The translations under genes and the position numbers were made by a program. The notes below the pieces were generated by a model. That model saw only the letters and a list, made by a program, of their open reading frames with translations. It was not told where the DNA came from and ran no database searches. From contig NOWV01000196.1 in NCBI GenBank assembly GCA_003344405.1, positions 62,001 through 126,000 on the forward strand: DNA of 64,000 nt, in the 5' to 3' direction. The DNA is from Trichoplax sp. H2 (lineage: Eukaryota; Placozoa; Uniplacotomia; Trichoplacea). Position 1 is the first letter of the stretch; each line of letters starts with the position of its first letter. Below, one piece after another: positions 37,688-48,866 of this stretch.

Positions 37688-40600
37688 TTAATCATATGAC
37701 GTTTGACTTTCTCTTACACATTGCGCTACCAATCTCTTAAATTTTTCTTTATTTTCCCTCCAGTCCTTCTACAAGATATAACAAAGTATAAGAGATTAGT
37801 TTCTTTTCATATTATTAGCATACATCGATGTAGCTAGAGTGTTTCATTATTTTTCGATAGTGATACAACTTAAAAGTAATGCAATATAATTTTAAACGAC
37901 ATGTAAGCGATTATCAACAATTCCAAGCTAATTTCTTACAGCTGCATCAATATTGGCCGGAGATTCATCATTCGGATCAGCCAACATAGAAATAACACTT
38001 AAAAGTATAGTTTCAACGGTATGAATAGGTCTCCATCTTTCTGATGACTTTTCGTAACCAAATTTATCCTCTCCTGGTTCATGTAGTATTGATATGCAAA
38101 CTTTGCCGTCCTTATCGACTAAGCAATACCGGAATGCATTACGATAGGTGGGTTAGTTTAGCAATGACCCCTTTAGTTATCCACATGACTGGAAAAGATA
38201 TTGATACTGTAATCATGAAACTTACCATTTGGATGATAAATTTTAGTTTGAAATTGCATAACCGGAGGGCGTTGTGGATAATCTCTAGGGAAATCTAGAT
38301 GAGCTTTAAAGAAGCCTCCTTCACTGATAGCAAATGCGTTAAAGAAGAAATAATGATGCTACGCTAGATAGGCATAATATCGCAAGAGATTAATAAAAAT
38401 CTAAAAAAGTCCCGGTTCAACATATCATTGCTAAGGTAGTGAATTTACTTTGACTCAATCTAGGTTACAAACTAGATGGTTATTACTGTACAAAAGAAGA
38501 TAATCTTCCAAAAATGGTTCGGGATATCATCATTATAATAAAGACTAGTGATTGTACAGTCAGTGACAGTATATCAGATACAATGGCGTGTCGGGAGGCC
38601 CAATTATCATTACTGCCCATTTAAAAATGTCATCGTCTTGCAATCCTGCGGAAAATCCTTCGGTAGGTTTCCTTTGAAGTTCTGTAAGAAGATTAAAATT
38701 TAACATTAGACTCATCAAGAGATTGAGAGAAAACGTTAGTAGTTTTCATCCAGTCTATAAATGGTAGTAAGCTCTAAATGTGCATGATTTCGAATAATGT
38801 ACAATATTATTCCCCAAGACCATTCTCGATACTAACTAAACGTAAAGAAACAAGTATTGCTATGCGTATATCAGCTACTGATGTACAATGAACGATTGCT
38901 AATACAGCAAAACCACTAAGGAAACCATGACAGAATCTTGATATCTGTATAGCACTTTAAGTAAATTAAATTTAATGAATTCTTTCCTAATCGAGTATCA
39001 TTGCAGTTTGCAATCACAAGTAATTCTGAAATCAACCTCTTTGTATTCTATTTAATACAATAACATGCAACGTCGATTAAGCTAATACGGCAGTATACAA
39101 ATAACTTGAATACAATTAAATGCCATAAAATGTAAGCCATTGCAATGTTCCACACTAATGATAGGAAAAGTTTCAATCACAGCATAGGGCATATCCACTG
39201 CAGAAATAGGACATGAAAAAGTTGAAAACTACTGTATGCCGTCTAATTTCTACTTGACTACGCATCCGATTTGTCATTGATGTAGATGGGTACTAGTATA
39301 GCTTCAAAAGCTACAATGGCCTATCAGCAATCAAGGGATTTGACTGCGTATCTACCAAATGGTTTTTGTAATTTTTATGATAGAAATTTAGAATTCCAAA
39401 TAAGCTAATCCACTAGCGAGGTTAATTTTAAGCTATCCAGGACGTAACTACTAACTACAAGACAATGAAAACATCTTGTAATTACATCCACTATATAAAA
39501 TAATTGGTCCATAATAAGAACACTTTATTTTGTAAGCATTTCTTGGTGATTCATGACTATCTGCAGCTTTAGTTAGCAGACTTGGATGTAGTCAGTCATT
39601 TAAGACATACCGTAATAAGGGGGGGGGGGGTTATGATTATCGATATTAACTATATTATTGCTTTCTTGTAGGAAGTTTACTTAATCAGTCTACAAGTAGA
39701 GAAAATGAAGGCAGTACGTTTGCCATCAATCACATGAAGCGATTACCACAGTACGCGAGTCGTATTTGTAGTATCCAGTACGGCGAAAGCCATGACATTT
39801 CAATGTCGCTATGATTTCAAAGTACTTTACGACTTGTGCTGTCTATGCGATGTCGATTTTAGCAATACAGTCTACCTTTAGCGTAAGTAAGAAACGACAG
39901 AATGTAAGGAAAACTCTCGAAGATACCAGTAGACTGTTCCAAAGGCGATTTTGGAGAGAAAAAGACGAGTATAAACTTAACGTGACGACGAACATACTAT
40001 GCATAATATGCTTGCGTATAAAATTAATTAATTAATCTATTGTAAGATAGGAAAAGTGCAGTACTGTACATTAGACTATGAAGAATTTGTCCTTCTAAGC
40101 TAATTACATCGACCATCGAATGTCATTCTACTGTCAAGTTTCTAATTATCCATTTTTCCTTGATAGCATCGTCTAATAGTGGTAGTAAAAGTGTATAATG
40201 TGGTAGAAGATGTTTTCATTCTGCAACTGTTTGCATGGGCAGTATACCTACCCATACCTACGGACAGCATTGTAGGTTTTGTAACGAGTTTGCCTTCATT
40301 CTATCAGTCAATAGTACCTGTACTATACTGTATGGTTGCATAGCCACGGTCAAGGGTACCGTATGAACACTATAGCACAGTGGTTGTTCTGTATGGCATA
40401 CGCTATTCAGTATCCATTTATTTCAAATTGGGAAAATGGTAAATGTCAGAAGAATACTGTAGTAGCCAGAAGTAAAATAGCCTATCTCAGTAATCACTCT
40501 ATCGATCGGTAGTTTACGCTCAATGTTTTTATAATGGCGAAAATACGATAAAAGTGACGATTTGAACCGGAAAAGTGGTCTATCGATTTGCTCTTATCGA

Positions 40601-41012
40601 CCCTTAACCTGGAGTAGATTCGATGGTATCACCTACGCTTTCACCATCTTGTCGACAGTACATATAGATTGATATTTTTTCTAGCTAAGACACGGTACTG
40701 TTCAGGCTATTCCGAGTTGATTTTTGTAGGAGAAAAAGCAATAAAAAAAGGTTTTTGCATGGACTGACTGATCTAGTGGGTACAAACACTGTAGTCCAAT
40801 ATGTGATGTGAACAATGCATGTATTGATGAACATGATAGCAATATTTTCCTCTTTCATTGATACAACCATAGAATAGAAATAACGCTGTCTTTCATCAAA
40901 TCGATCCATCTCAGTCATCGTCTGAAAGAATGGATTATAGATGAACACAAGCCTTGCAATAAATCCTACCTTGTAACTGGCGACGAAGCAACAATGCCGC
41001 TTGATCGGCCAT
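37688..41012 (-). CDS. UBE2G1: Ubiquitin-conjugating enzyme E2 G1
   Basis: Class I E2 that accepts ubiquitin from E1 and builds mainly Lys48-linked chains; the G1/UBC7 branch. Five exons were resolved with canonical sites and matching phases: 41012..40970 (MADQAALLLRRQLQ), 38681..38582 (LQRKPTEGFSAGLQDDDIFKW...IIGPPDTP), 38323..38226 (EGGFFKAHLDFPRDYPQRPPVMQFQTKIYHPN), 38118..37940 and 37768..37688. The product is 166 residues, close to the 170 of human UBE2G1. The HPN motif is at residues 78-80 and the catalytic Cys at 88, in VCISILHEPG. The acidic loop insertion after the active site (EPGEDKFGYEKSSERW) is diagnostic of the UBE2G/UBC7 group. Intron 1 is 2.3 kb. The ATG lies about 100 bases from GTAC cluster C. 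Confidence 0.96.
39619..39630 (+). repeat. Run of 12 G within UBE2G1 intron 1
   Basis: A pure G homopolymer of 12 bases in otherwise AT-rich intronic sequence; C-run on the transcribed-gene strand. Length is likely polymorphic or error-prone in assembly. No function suggested. Confidence 0.9.
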
Positions 41013-41112
41013 TTGGAGTTCTTCAAAGTGCGAAATAAATCGACAGCAAGCTATAGACTAAAATCGAAGATCCCTCAAAAAAATTGTGTTTGATTTACGG
41101 TACAAACTTTTC

Positions 41113-41970
41113 TTGCTGGCGTCTGTGCACTGTACACTGTACACTGTCCAGTTACGGCGTCTACCGTGCGTCTACAGTACTGTACCGTACAGTGTACCGT
41201 CTCCCCTCTACAGTGGACAGTACTGTATCGGTTCATTGATTGATTTCCGCGCACAAAGCTGGATAGCACCACTATGGATGGTGGTGTCAACCCTAGCCGG
41301 TGTCAACTTGGCACTTTATCCTTTTTTCTTACAGTACAGTACTGTACATACAGTACTGTACACTGTACAGTACAGTGTTGTTTTTACCTTGTACTGTACT
41401 GTACTGTACTGTACATTATACTGTACTATACTGTACACTGTACAGTACAGTACGGTACAACAAACAAAAGCTCTAATAGTAGTAAGTACTGTACACTGTA
41501 CTGTACAGTACAGTACAATACAACACTGTACAGTACAGTACTGTACAGTATACTGCACACAATGGTGGTACTGTAATACAACACAGTACCACCAATACAG
41601 TACCACAAAACAAGGACCACTATGGTCTTCTGCTCCTCAATCCTCACTCAGCCGAGTCATTTTAACTCATGGACTACAGTACTAAATACTGTAAATCACA
41701 GGATTGATTGATTGGATTTTAGCACTCCAGGATACTGTACTGTACTGTACAGAACAGTACACTGTAGAGACTCTGTCTACTGTACTGTACAGTACTGTAC
41801 AGCCTGTACAGAGTGCAGTGTACTGTAGACTCTGTAGTACGGTTCAGGAAAACACACCCCATGTGTTACCAAGTGCACATTCGACAGTGTCCGTTTACAG
41901 TACAGTACATACAGTACAGTACAGTACTGTAGTGTACTGTCTTCAGTATGAAGTGGTCAATGCACTGTAA
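41113..41970. repeat. GTAC-palindrome cluster C (longest)
   Basis: About 860 bases dominated by TACTGTAC, GTACAGTAC and ACTGTACACTGTACAG units in both orientations. Dense blocks lie at 41125-41230, 41335-41460, 41485-41565, 41735-41840 and 41895-41945, separated by short unique spacers. It begins about 100 bases upstream of the UBE2G1 ATG. Unlike the other clusters, no protein gene could be identified on its far side. Confidence 0.85.
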
Positions 41971-42073
41971 AAATTTGCCCTTCATTCATTCGTAGTAAGC
42001 TGACAGAAGAAAATAGTTTGATTCATTTTATCCACAAAATTCTTTAGACGTTCTATTCTGGCCAGCAATATTA

Positions 42074-42352
42074 AATACGATCGATTCATAGTCTACTGTA
42101 TTGCCAATTTCTGCATCTTAATACAAAGACAGATCATCAACTTCTATGGGTATGAGAATAATAATTACAATTATTACTGTCTTCAAGCTCGCATTGGATA
42201 GTGCGGTACTAGGGACTTGTAAGGCGAATACGTATTCGTCCTGCCAGTCGTGTTCAATACGATCAGTTCGTAGTCTACTTTATTGCCAATTTCTCCATCT
42301 CAATACAAAGACAGATCATCAACTCTCATGGGTATGAGAAGAATAATTACAA
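42074..42352 (+). repeat. Pair of ~98-bp direct repeats, 182-bp spacing
   Basis: Copies at 42074..42172 and 42256..42352 share AATACGATC...TAGTCTACT, TATTGCCAATTTCT, ATACAAAGACAGATCATCAA and GGGTATGAGAA with few differences. Copy 2 lies within the inverted-repeat element described separately. Confidence 0.8.
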
Positions 42353-42439
42353 TGTCCATGCAAATCTCATCATTGTCCTGCCAAGAGCTTTTAAGACTAA
42401 TTACGTATTAGTCTTACAAGTCCCTGGTACCGCACTATC
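42197..42439. mobile_element. Possible MITE-like element with 27-bp terminal inverted repeats
   Basis: GATAGTGCGGTACTAGGGAC (continuing to 42223) is mirrored by the inverse sequence at 42413..42439 with one mismatch, giving a 243-bp element. Just inside each arm is a further palindrome (GAATACGTATTC on the left, GACTAATTACGTATTAGTC on the right). No coding capacity and no obvious target-site duplication. It could be a non-autonomous DNA transposon or a local inverted duplication. Confidence 0.45.
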
Positions 42440-42669
42440 AGCATGAAATCCTTTCATGCTGTACCATCAGTGGATGTGCACTGCAAGTTTCTACAATAAA
42501 AAAAGTCGCGTCAGTCCTAAGTAATAAAGTCCAACTTCTATTTAGCAATAGCGGTACTGTAGACTACAGGGTATGCCTCAGGGCCCTTAATTTAGCATTC
42601 TGCGATCAGCGTCAGTATTAATTCACCTTGATCGGTTACCACACGGTATACTGTACACAGCAGAAACGA

Positions 42670-43015
42670 TGGATGATGTCATAGGATAAACTCAGACGCG
42701 TAGCCCTAGTACAGTACTGTACTACTATGGTTAGCTTTCCCTGCGATCCGACTCCAGTTCAACGTTCATTATATCTTAAAACTGTAGAATAATGATGACT
42801 GGACGAGCAAATATATACAATTGATTAGTTCTTGCGATGAGTGATTGATTATATCATAGAATAAACCCAGATGCGTAGCCCTAGTACAGTACTGTACTAA
42901 TGTTGTGTTTAGCTTTCCCCGCGATCCGACTCCAGTTCAACGTTCATTATAACTTAAATCTGTAGAATAATGATGAGTAGACGAGCAAATATATACAATT
43001 GATCAGTTCTTCTAT
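42670..43015 (+). repeat. Two-copy tandem repeat, period 175 bp
   Basis: Copy 1 (about 42670-42835) and copy 2 (about 42843-43015) share TAGCCCTAGTACAGTACTGT, GCGATCCGACTCCAGTTCAA, CGTTCATTATA and GACGAGCAAATATATACAAT. Each copy carries one perfect AGTACAGTACTGTACT palindrome. The shared landmark begins at 42701 and 42876, giving the period. High identity implies recent duplication. Confidence 0.85.
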
Positions 43016-43044
43016 TACTAGAGTAAATACACACACACTCAAGT

Positions 43045-43260
43045 TTAACCACTGCTGTACTGTATAACCTTCATACCTGTATTGGCTGTACACTGTACAT
43101 GGATTTGTAGATTTTCTTCCACAAGAAATCGAAAAGTCCATAACCTGTATTGTTCTTTTCGTCTTAGTACATCCTCAATTTCACCAATGTAAGCACGTAC
43201 AGTATTGTACAAAGACGTACAAGAACATGGCGTGATCTCCACAACAACTGCTACGGTCTA
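43045..43260 (-). CDS. Candidate orphan exon, unrecognised
   Basis: On the minus strand, after a possible acceptor (CGTAGCAG|TT), a frame of about 60 codons reads VVEITPCSCTSLYNTVRAYI followed by a charged segment, EDVLRRKEQYRLWTFRFLVE. Possible donors lie near 43090 and 43065. The composition is more protein-like than chance AT-rich frames and G+C is slightly raised. I recognise no family and found no partner exons. It could be an exon of a lineage-specific gene, or a remnant of a mobile element, since it adjoins repeats. Confidence 0.25.
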
Positions 43261-44373
43261 AACATTGTCGGTCGAATAGCATAGAGATGGAAGATGTTGG
43301 AATCAAAATGACTCAAAACAGATACCGTCTCTAATCAAATAGCCTTACCACTTACTATCATAGTGTGAATACTATGTTACATATTGCTAGCTAATTGTAT
43401 TATAGTTATCATTCATCAGTGATGGTAAATGATTGTGCAAGTAAATAATGTACTGAGGTTGTCAGTGCTGTAAAATCCCACAAGCGGCCAGTAATGGGCC
43501 GGATAGTAGAGCTAGTATACAGTACTCTACAACAATTTATTCCAAACTTCACTATAGAAACTTCAAAAACAGAGTTCAATACAGTTATGCAATGATTTCA
43601 CTTTAATCGGTGCCACTAATCTCTGGAAATCAGTACTAAAGGTCTATAGATCATCAAGGTATTGAAGCGAACCCTACCTTTCTCAGGCCTACTAAAGGAT
43701 AAGAAATTATACTTGTTTTTATTCACTATCAGTCATGTCTTGAGAATCCTAGCATCTCGATAACTTTGCTATCAGATCATGGATAGAATGAAAATGTAAT
43801 AGAAGTACAGTACTTGTACTGTCTCGGTGCGAGTATATAAAACAATAATTAATAACTTTATCCATGCTTACTACGAAGTCTTTTCAGCAAAGCGTACAGC
43901 AGCTGAAGTTAAAAAGTGTAAACGAGTTTCGATTACAAACTAGTAGTACAGCGAAATGATCCCATAACAAGCTAGTATAAAGTAGTTCGTTAATATGAAG
44001 ATGACAAAGAGTACATACGCGTAAACAAGAATCAATCATTCATGGATTCCAAACAGTATAATTTATATAGGATAAATCATAGCATAGGCATGGATTTAGT
44101 GCATTAGCAGCTTGGTGCTACTATAGATATACTTTTTCCTACGTAATTTATTCTCAATTTGTAGTGAGTGATAACTCACTAGAGTAATTTATTGCAATGA
44201 AATGGCAAACACGTTAAGATCACAGCATACAGTAGCGCTTCATCGGATCCAAATGTACAAATAAGTGATTAAGCTACAGTATAATCTTGACTATAATACG
44301 TATAGTATGTGTCGAATATAAAAATAGCCAATAAAAATAATAATCCAATCATATCCTCTAGAAAGTTGAAACA
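43261..44373. other. Intergenic sequence downstream of HGH1
   Basis: Presumed 3' untranslated region of HGH1 (-) and spacer. AT-rich, with scattered single TACAGTA motifs and no secure open frame or RNA gene. Confidence 0.5.
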
Positions 44374-45770
44374 CTACTTCTTAACAATTGCTTCAGATTT
44401 GTCAGTTATACTGTAGTTATCCGGTACAGTCACATTACGTAGATCTTCCATTCCTGCCTCAGGCTCATCACCTATTAATATCTGGATTAATTTTTCACAA
44501 GTTGAAAGGACGTCTTCATTTTTGTCCCACTGATGTAATTCACGTAGGATAGCGTAAGCCATTTTCTCTCTTATATACATCCGACATGGTTTAGTAGCAC
44601 ACAACTAAAATTTTTGCCAGATAGCATCGTACAATCAATATTAATAACGTAATAATCGAACCTTTACTATTATCCATATATGCGTACGTAGGTACACAGC
44701 AGAATGCTGAAGTTCAATATGCATAATACTGCGTATCATTCAAGTTTGAAAATGAAAGTATTTCATGAGTACTAGATAATACAATATGTAGCAACCTGCA
44801 TCAAACTTTCTATCAGCATTATTCGTAAATCTGCTTCCGGTTCTCTAACTTTGTCCTCGCCAAGGTATTGCAAATCTAATGGTAAACGATCTGTCTCTTC
44901 TTGCTTTAATTCTTCGGGTCCAGCTAAGGGAAGTAGCAAATGTGGCAAAATGTCTATTTCTTCGCCGAGCAGCCATTCGTTACAATCTGTAAAACGTGCC
45001 AAAACAAGACATACAATCAATTGTAGCCAACCATCTATAAAACATGGTACATCAATCGATTCTTAAATGATTGCAAAATTAGACACAACAAAACAAACAG
45101 ATCATCATAAGAAGAGGCTGATTTATTCACCGCTTTCAAAGCAACAATTTTTAATAACAGCAATTAATCCTCTCCGTCGTATGGCGTTATCATAGTATTG
45201 TGTGTAAGGTAAGCATTTCTGGATGATTAATTTATCTTTATCTAATATCCATCTTCTAGCAGCTTGGACTTGCGTTACGTTGGCCAAAATTGCAGCAACA
45301 TGATGATACGTAGCATGCTTATTGTAGCCAGAGCAAAAGAATGCGTCTAATAATTGATTAAAAATTTTTCTTCCATCCTGACTTTGCAATATTTCCATCG
45401 TTGTATCACAGCCTTGACTAAGACGGGTAAGGTTGCATAATATCATGCAAGCTTTATCCGCATATTTAGCAGTTTTCTTCAAGGCATACAAAAGCAAAGA
45501 TTGCACGTAGTCCTTTTTACATAAGTAATTTGCTGCGTGATCGTCACCTGTTACATTAATTAAAGTTATATATGCGGCATCAGCTACATTCTCGATTTCA
45601 TCTTTAGTCAAATTAACCGCTGCATCTATGATAGTAGTATTCCTTGCAATTAATGTATTTGTCTCTGAAGAGCCAGTCAGGCCTGCAATAAATTCTATAG
45701 CTGGTAACTTGATATCTGGTCGTGTCTGTAACGTTAGAAACTGAGCAATTTCCTTGATTTGAGATTCCAT
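44374..45770 (-). CDS. HGH1: HGH1 homologue (FAM203), armadillo-repeat chaperone adaptor
   Basis: HGH1 is an all-helical ARM-like protein; in yeast it links the TRiC/CCT chaperonin to folding of elongation factor 2. Three exons join in correct phase: 45770..45131, 44986..44796 and 44604..44374, encoding 353 residues (human 390). Diagnostic segments: LTGSSETNTLIARN and MILCNLTRLSQGC in exon 1; NEWLLGEEIDILPHLLLPLA, GPEELKQEETDRLPLDLQYL and REPEADLRIMLIESLM in exon 2; AYAILRELHQWDKNEDVLST, CEKLIQILIGDEPEAGMEDL in exon 3. The ATG is the first in frame after stops. Head-to-head with NFATC2IP across GTAC cluster D, 451 bases between start codons. Confidence 0.95.
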
Positions 45771-45954
45771 AGTTTAGCTTAACATTTGAATTTATATGAA
45801 AAGGTTTATTGTACGAGTATATCCATGACAATAATCTCTACCTGCTGCTAAAGGCTATTTTGTCGATTGAGGAGCCAGCTTTCCATAGCATCCTCACCAC
45901 AGATCGAGATCGCTCAAGGCAAGCCAAGGTGTTCCATATGGGTACAATCAGTAA

Positions 45955-46140
45955 GTGCTGTGCTGTACTGTACACTGTACTGTACTGTACAGTACTGTAG
46001 ATCTGCAATCTGTACTGGTACTGTACTGTACTGTACAACTCGTTTTAATTAATTAATGGCATACAGTACAGTACTAAGATAGGCATTTTACAGTATTTAT
46101 TGTTCGAAATTCGTCAAGGTACTGTACTGTACAGTACTGT
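45955..46140. promoter_or_regulatory. GTAC-palindrome cluster D in the HGH1/NFATC2IP bidirectional promoter
   Basis: Units of GTACTGTAC and TGTACAGTACTGTA at 45958-46040, 46060-46075 and 46117-46142 fill most of the 451-base interval between two divergent start codons (45770 and 46222). No TATA box is evident at a fixed distance from either gene. The regulatory role is inferred from position only. Confidence 0.6.
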
Positions 46141-46207
46141 AGAAAACTGCCACACTCCTAGCAAAAATTCCTTCGCAAAGATCTTCTCGTCGGCCATCAT
46201 ATCGATC

Positions 46208-46225
46208 ATGCCAGAGACGAAATGA
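46208..46225 (+). promoter_or_regulatory. Five-codon upstream ORF overlapping the NFATC2IP start
   Basis: ATG CCA GAG ACG AAA TGA: the stop codon overlaps the main ATG in the arrangement AATGA, so a terminating ribosome would sit on the main start. If the transcript includes 46208, this could permit reinitiation or damp translation. The transcription start is unknown. Confidence 0.4.
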
Positions 46226-48866
46226 ATTCAGGTACACTTCCTTCCCAAAGTATGGATAAATCAGTAAAAAGTTCAGATGAGGACACTTCTGAAGAAGATG
46301 AAATTAGCTTCTTCACGTATCGAAATAGTCAGCCGATCAATTTTGTAGAAACTCAAACTCGTAAGGTCATTATTGATGACGATGACGATGATGACATTAT
46401 TAGTTTTGAACCGGCCAACAAAAGACAAAAGAAGGGAAATACGAGATCAAAAAGTACGGAATTAGACGATTCCGAGATAATTAGGTAATCGACTACTGTT
46501 ATAAGACATACTGAATTTGCTAATGTGAACCTGTCATTAGTCGTTAATGAATTAATTACAAGTGAATAACTATGCGTTGATGTTGCATTACGGCTTTGAC
46601 GATCATACTTTCCTGCTGAAACTAAATACTGGTATTTCAAGAAAAGACGATATCTACTCTACGCCAAGACTATCCGTATGCTAGTCATACAGTGTTGACG
46701 ATATTAAATACTGAGTATAAAGAGAGATTTTAACCCAAGACACTTGGTGAGAAACTGAAATTGCATCACTGTAGATACCTAATTGCGTGTACACTGTACT
46801 GTACTGCACAGGACTCTATTTGAACATCTTCTGCATATTTTGTACTTCACCACATACCATAATTTTATTGTATCATGCAGTTGTAAATCATTTGCTTGGG
46901 CTTTCAATATTATTAGAACGTATTTATCGAAGTAAGTATCTAAGGAGAAATGTTATTGCATAATCTAGGAGGTTTATCCATACAAGTCGATATGCATAAC
47001 AATACTGTAGATACTCCAGTTACAAATACCATTGATCAACAAGTATATTTCTTCTCCTATTACTCCTCCACACCTCCTAGTCGTTGAGCCTACTATATGA
47101 ATAACTTAGCTAAAGACCTTATTGGAAAATATCACTTCAAGATTCAAATCGTAGTCGAAACACTTGCAAATAACTTGCATCAGTTAATAATGGAACGCCA
47201 TAGACTGGCTAACTTATTAACTACATGGAGTCAATGCTGCAAGTGTATCTTACGTAACTCGACTATACGCGTAGACTACTAGAAGTAGTGGTAATTTCTA
47301 GTAGTCCGTGACTTAGCACTTATATTGCTAGGTAGTCGCTACGGTATTCGATATCTAAAACTAGTAGTAATGTGCTGTACATAAAGAAAATCTCTCGAGT
47401 ACTCACCTCGAGTAATAGTTATGCTTACCTTAGCGGAATCTTAAAGTCTTAAAAATTTTTTTTTCCTATTCCTCAATGATAGCAATGAGGATTATCTCAT
47501 CTGCACATCGACCGTGGATACGGATGCTCTTCGTCGACAAGTCGAGAAAGAATTGGAATCAGATGAAATAATCATGTTAGTATTTTATATCGTAAACTGT
47601 ATATAAAATGTGCTGTGCAGATTTTTAGTGTTGACGTAAATTTAAAGATCACATTTTGCTCACCTCCAACTAGATGTATTACAATCATTCTACTAGCCTG
47701 GTTGATTAATTATTACTTATAATCATAAATTCAGAATTAATTCACATCAATATAGGAGTATAGGTAAAACAACTGATTTTATTACTCTTCATAATCATGT
47801 AGGAAAGCTAACAGTATGATGGCAGAAGTACTACGGTAGGAGAGTCTTTGTGAATAGGCTGTTACAAGGAATTTTAAACAGCCTCTTTGCAACCTTGTAC
47901 TAGGCATGATCGAATCATTTTGAAGTGGATATACCCATCTTTTCTGATATGTGCCTAATTCTGCAATGTAGACGAAAAATTGACGAACATGAGGACACCC
48001 ATTCTCAGAATCCTGACGAAGATCTTGATGAACATCCCATCAGCGGCACTCAAACAAATAAGTTTGTTCGCATTCCTATTCGAATTGGTGATAAAATCAA
48101 GCGATACAAATTATTGGAGGTACAAAATACGAATTCATTCGAAGCAAACAGAGCAATTTTACTTTCTGTATTCGTAATTAGGTATTAATGGCCTTTTTAC
48201 AGACTGAGCCATTTCAAGTTATTGCGGAAACAATAGCTCGAGAAGAAATGATTGGCGTGGATCAGGTTTTAATCTCTAGAAAAGATCTTGATATCAAACT
48301 GGATGATACTCCACAATCGATTAATTTTTCAGTTACAGATATACTCGGTAAGTAAACTACTTATTATGTTTGCTAAGTTAACGAAAGAGTCGCCGGACTA
48401 GTATTTACGATATATTGAATAATTGCTGTATTATCAGTTAAAAGTTGACAACCCTTAAATGCAATCTATGTCGTCTGAATCTATAAATTTTTTAGATTTT
48501 TTCGTTATCAAAAAGCCAACTCGAACTGAAAAGTGCCAGACTGATTCAATTCTAACGATAAAAATTCAAAGTGATGATAAAAGTCGCGCTACAAAGACAT
48601 TCAAGGTCCATAAAGTAAGTTGCTAATTGACGGACTCTTAACTGAAGAACTGCCGTCACAGTCTTAATCGCAATTGTATAAATATTTTACAGCTCAAGCC
48701 TTTGGAAACTGCATTTAAGGAATATGCAAAATTTCATCGGATACCTTTATCGTCGATTGCTTTCTCTATCGATGGGGAAAGAATTGATTTGAAAAGGACG
48801 CCAGTATCCCTAGAATTAGAATCTGGTGATATAATTGATGCTCGTATAATTGCAGATACTACATAA
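46222..48866 (+). CDS. NFATC2IP: NFATC2IP / Rad60-Esc2 family protein with SUMO-like domains
   Basis: Nuclear adaptor of the Rad60-Esc2-NIP45 family, which uses tandem SUMO-like domains to work with SUMO-pathway enzymes in genome stability; NIP45 was named for its NFAT link. Six exons are phase-consistent: 46222..46484, 47483..47575, 47972..48119, 48203..48347, 48496..48614 and 48693..48866, giving 313 residues. The N-terminus is acidic and disordered, with SDEDTSEEDEISFF (resembling a SUMO-interacting or phosphorylation site), a run of seven Asp and a basic KRQKK patch, likely a nuclear localisation signal. A first ubiquitin-like region spans KFVRIPIRIGDKIKRYKLLE to SVTDIL. The last two exons form the C-terminal SUMO-like domain (LTIKIQSDDKSRATKTFKVH, IAFSIDGERIDLKRTPVSLE, LESGDIIDARI). 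No diglycine tail, as expected for this family. Confidence 0.85.

Noticed and set aside
41086-41685. 199-codon open frame (+) with overlapping antisense frames in cluster C
   Set aside because: The TACAGTACTGTA unit has no stop codon in any of six frames, so long frames arise automatically. The translations are Tyr/Cys/Val/Thr low-complexity and mirror each other.
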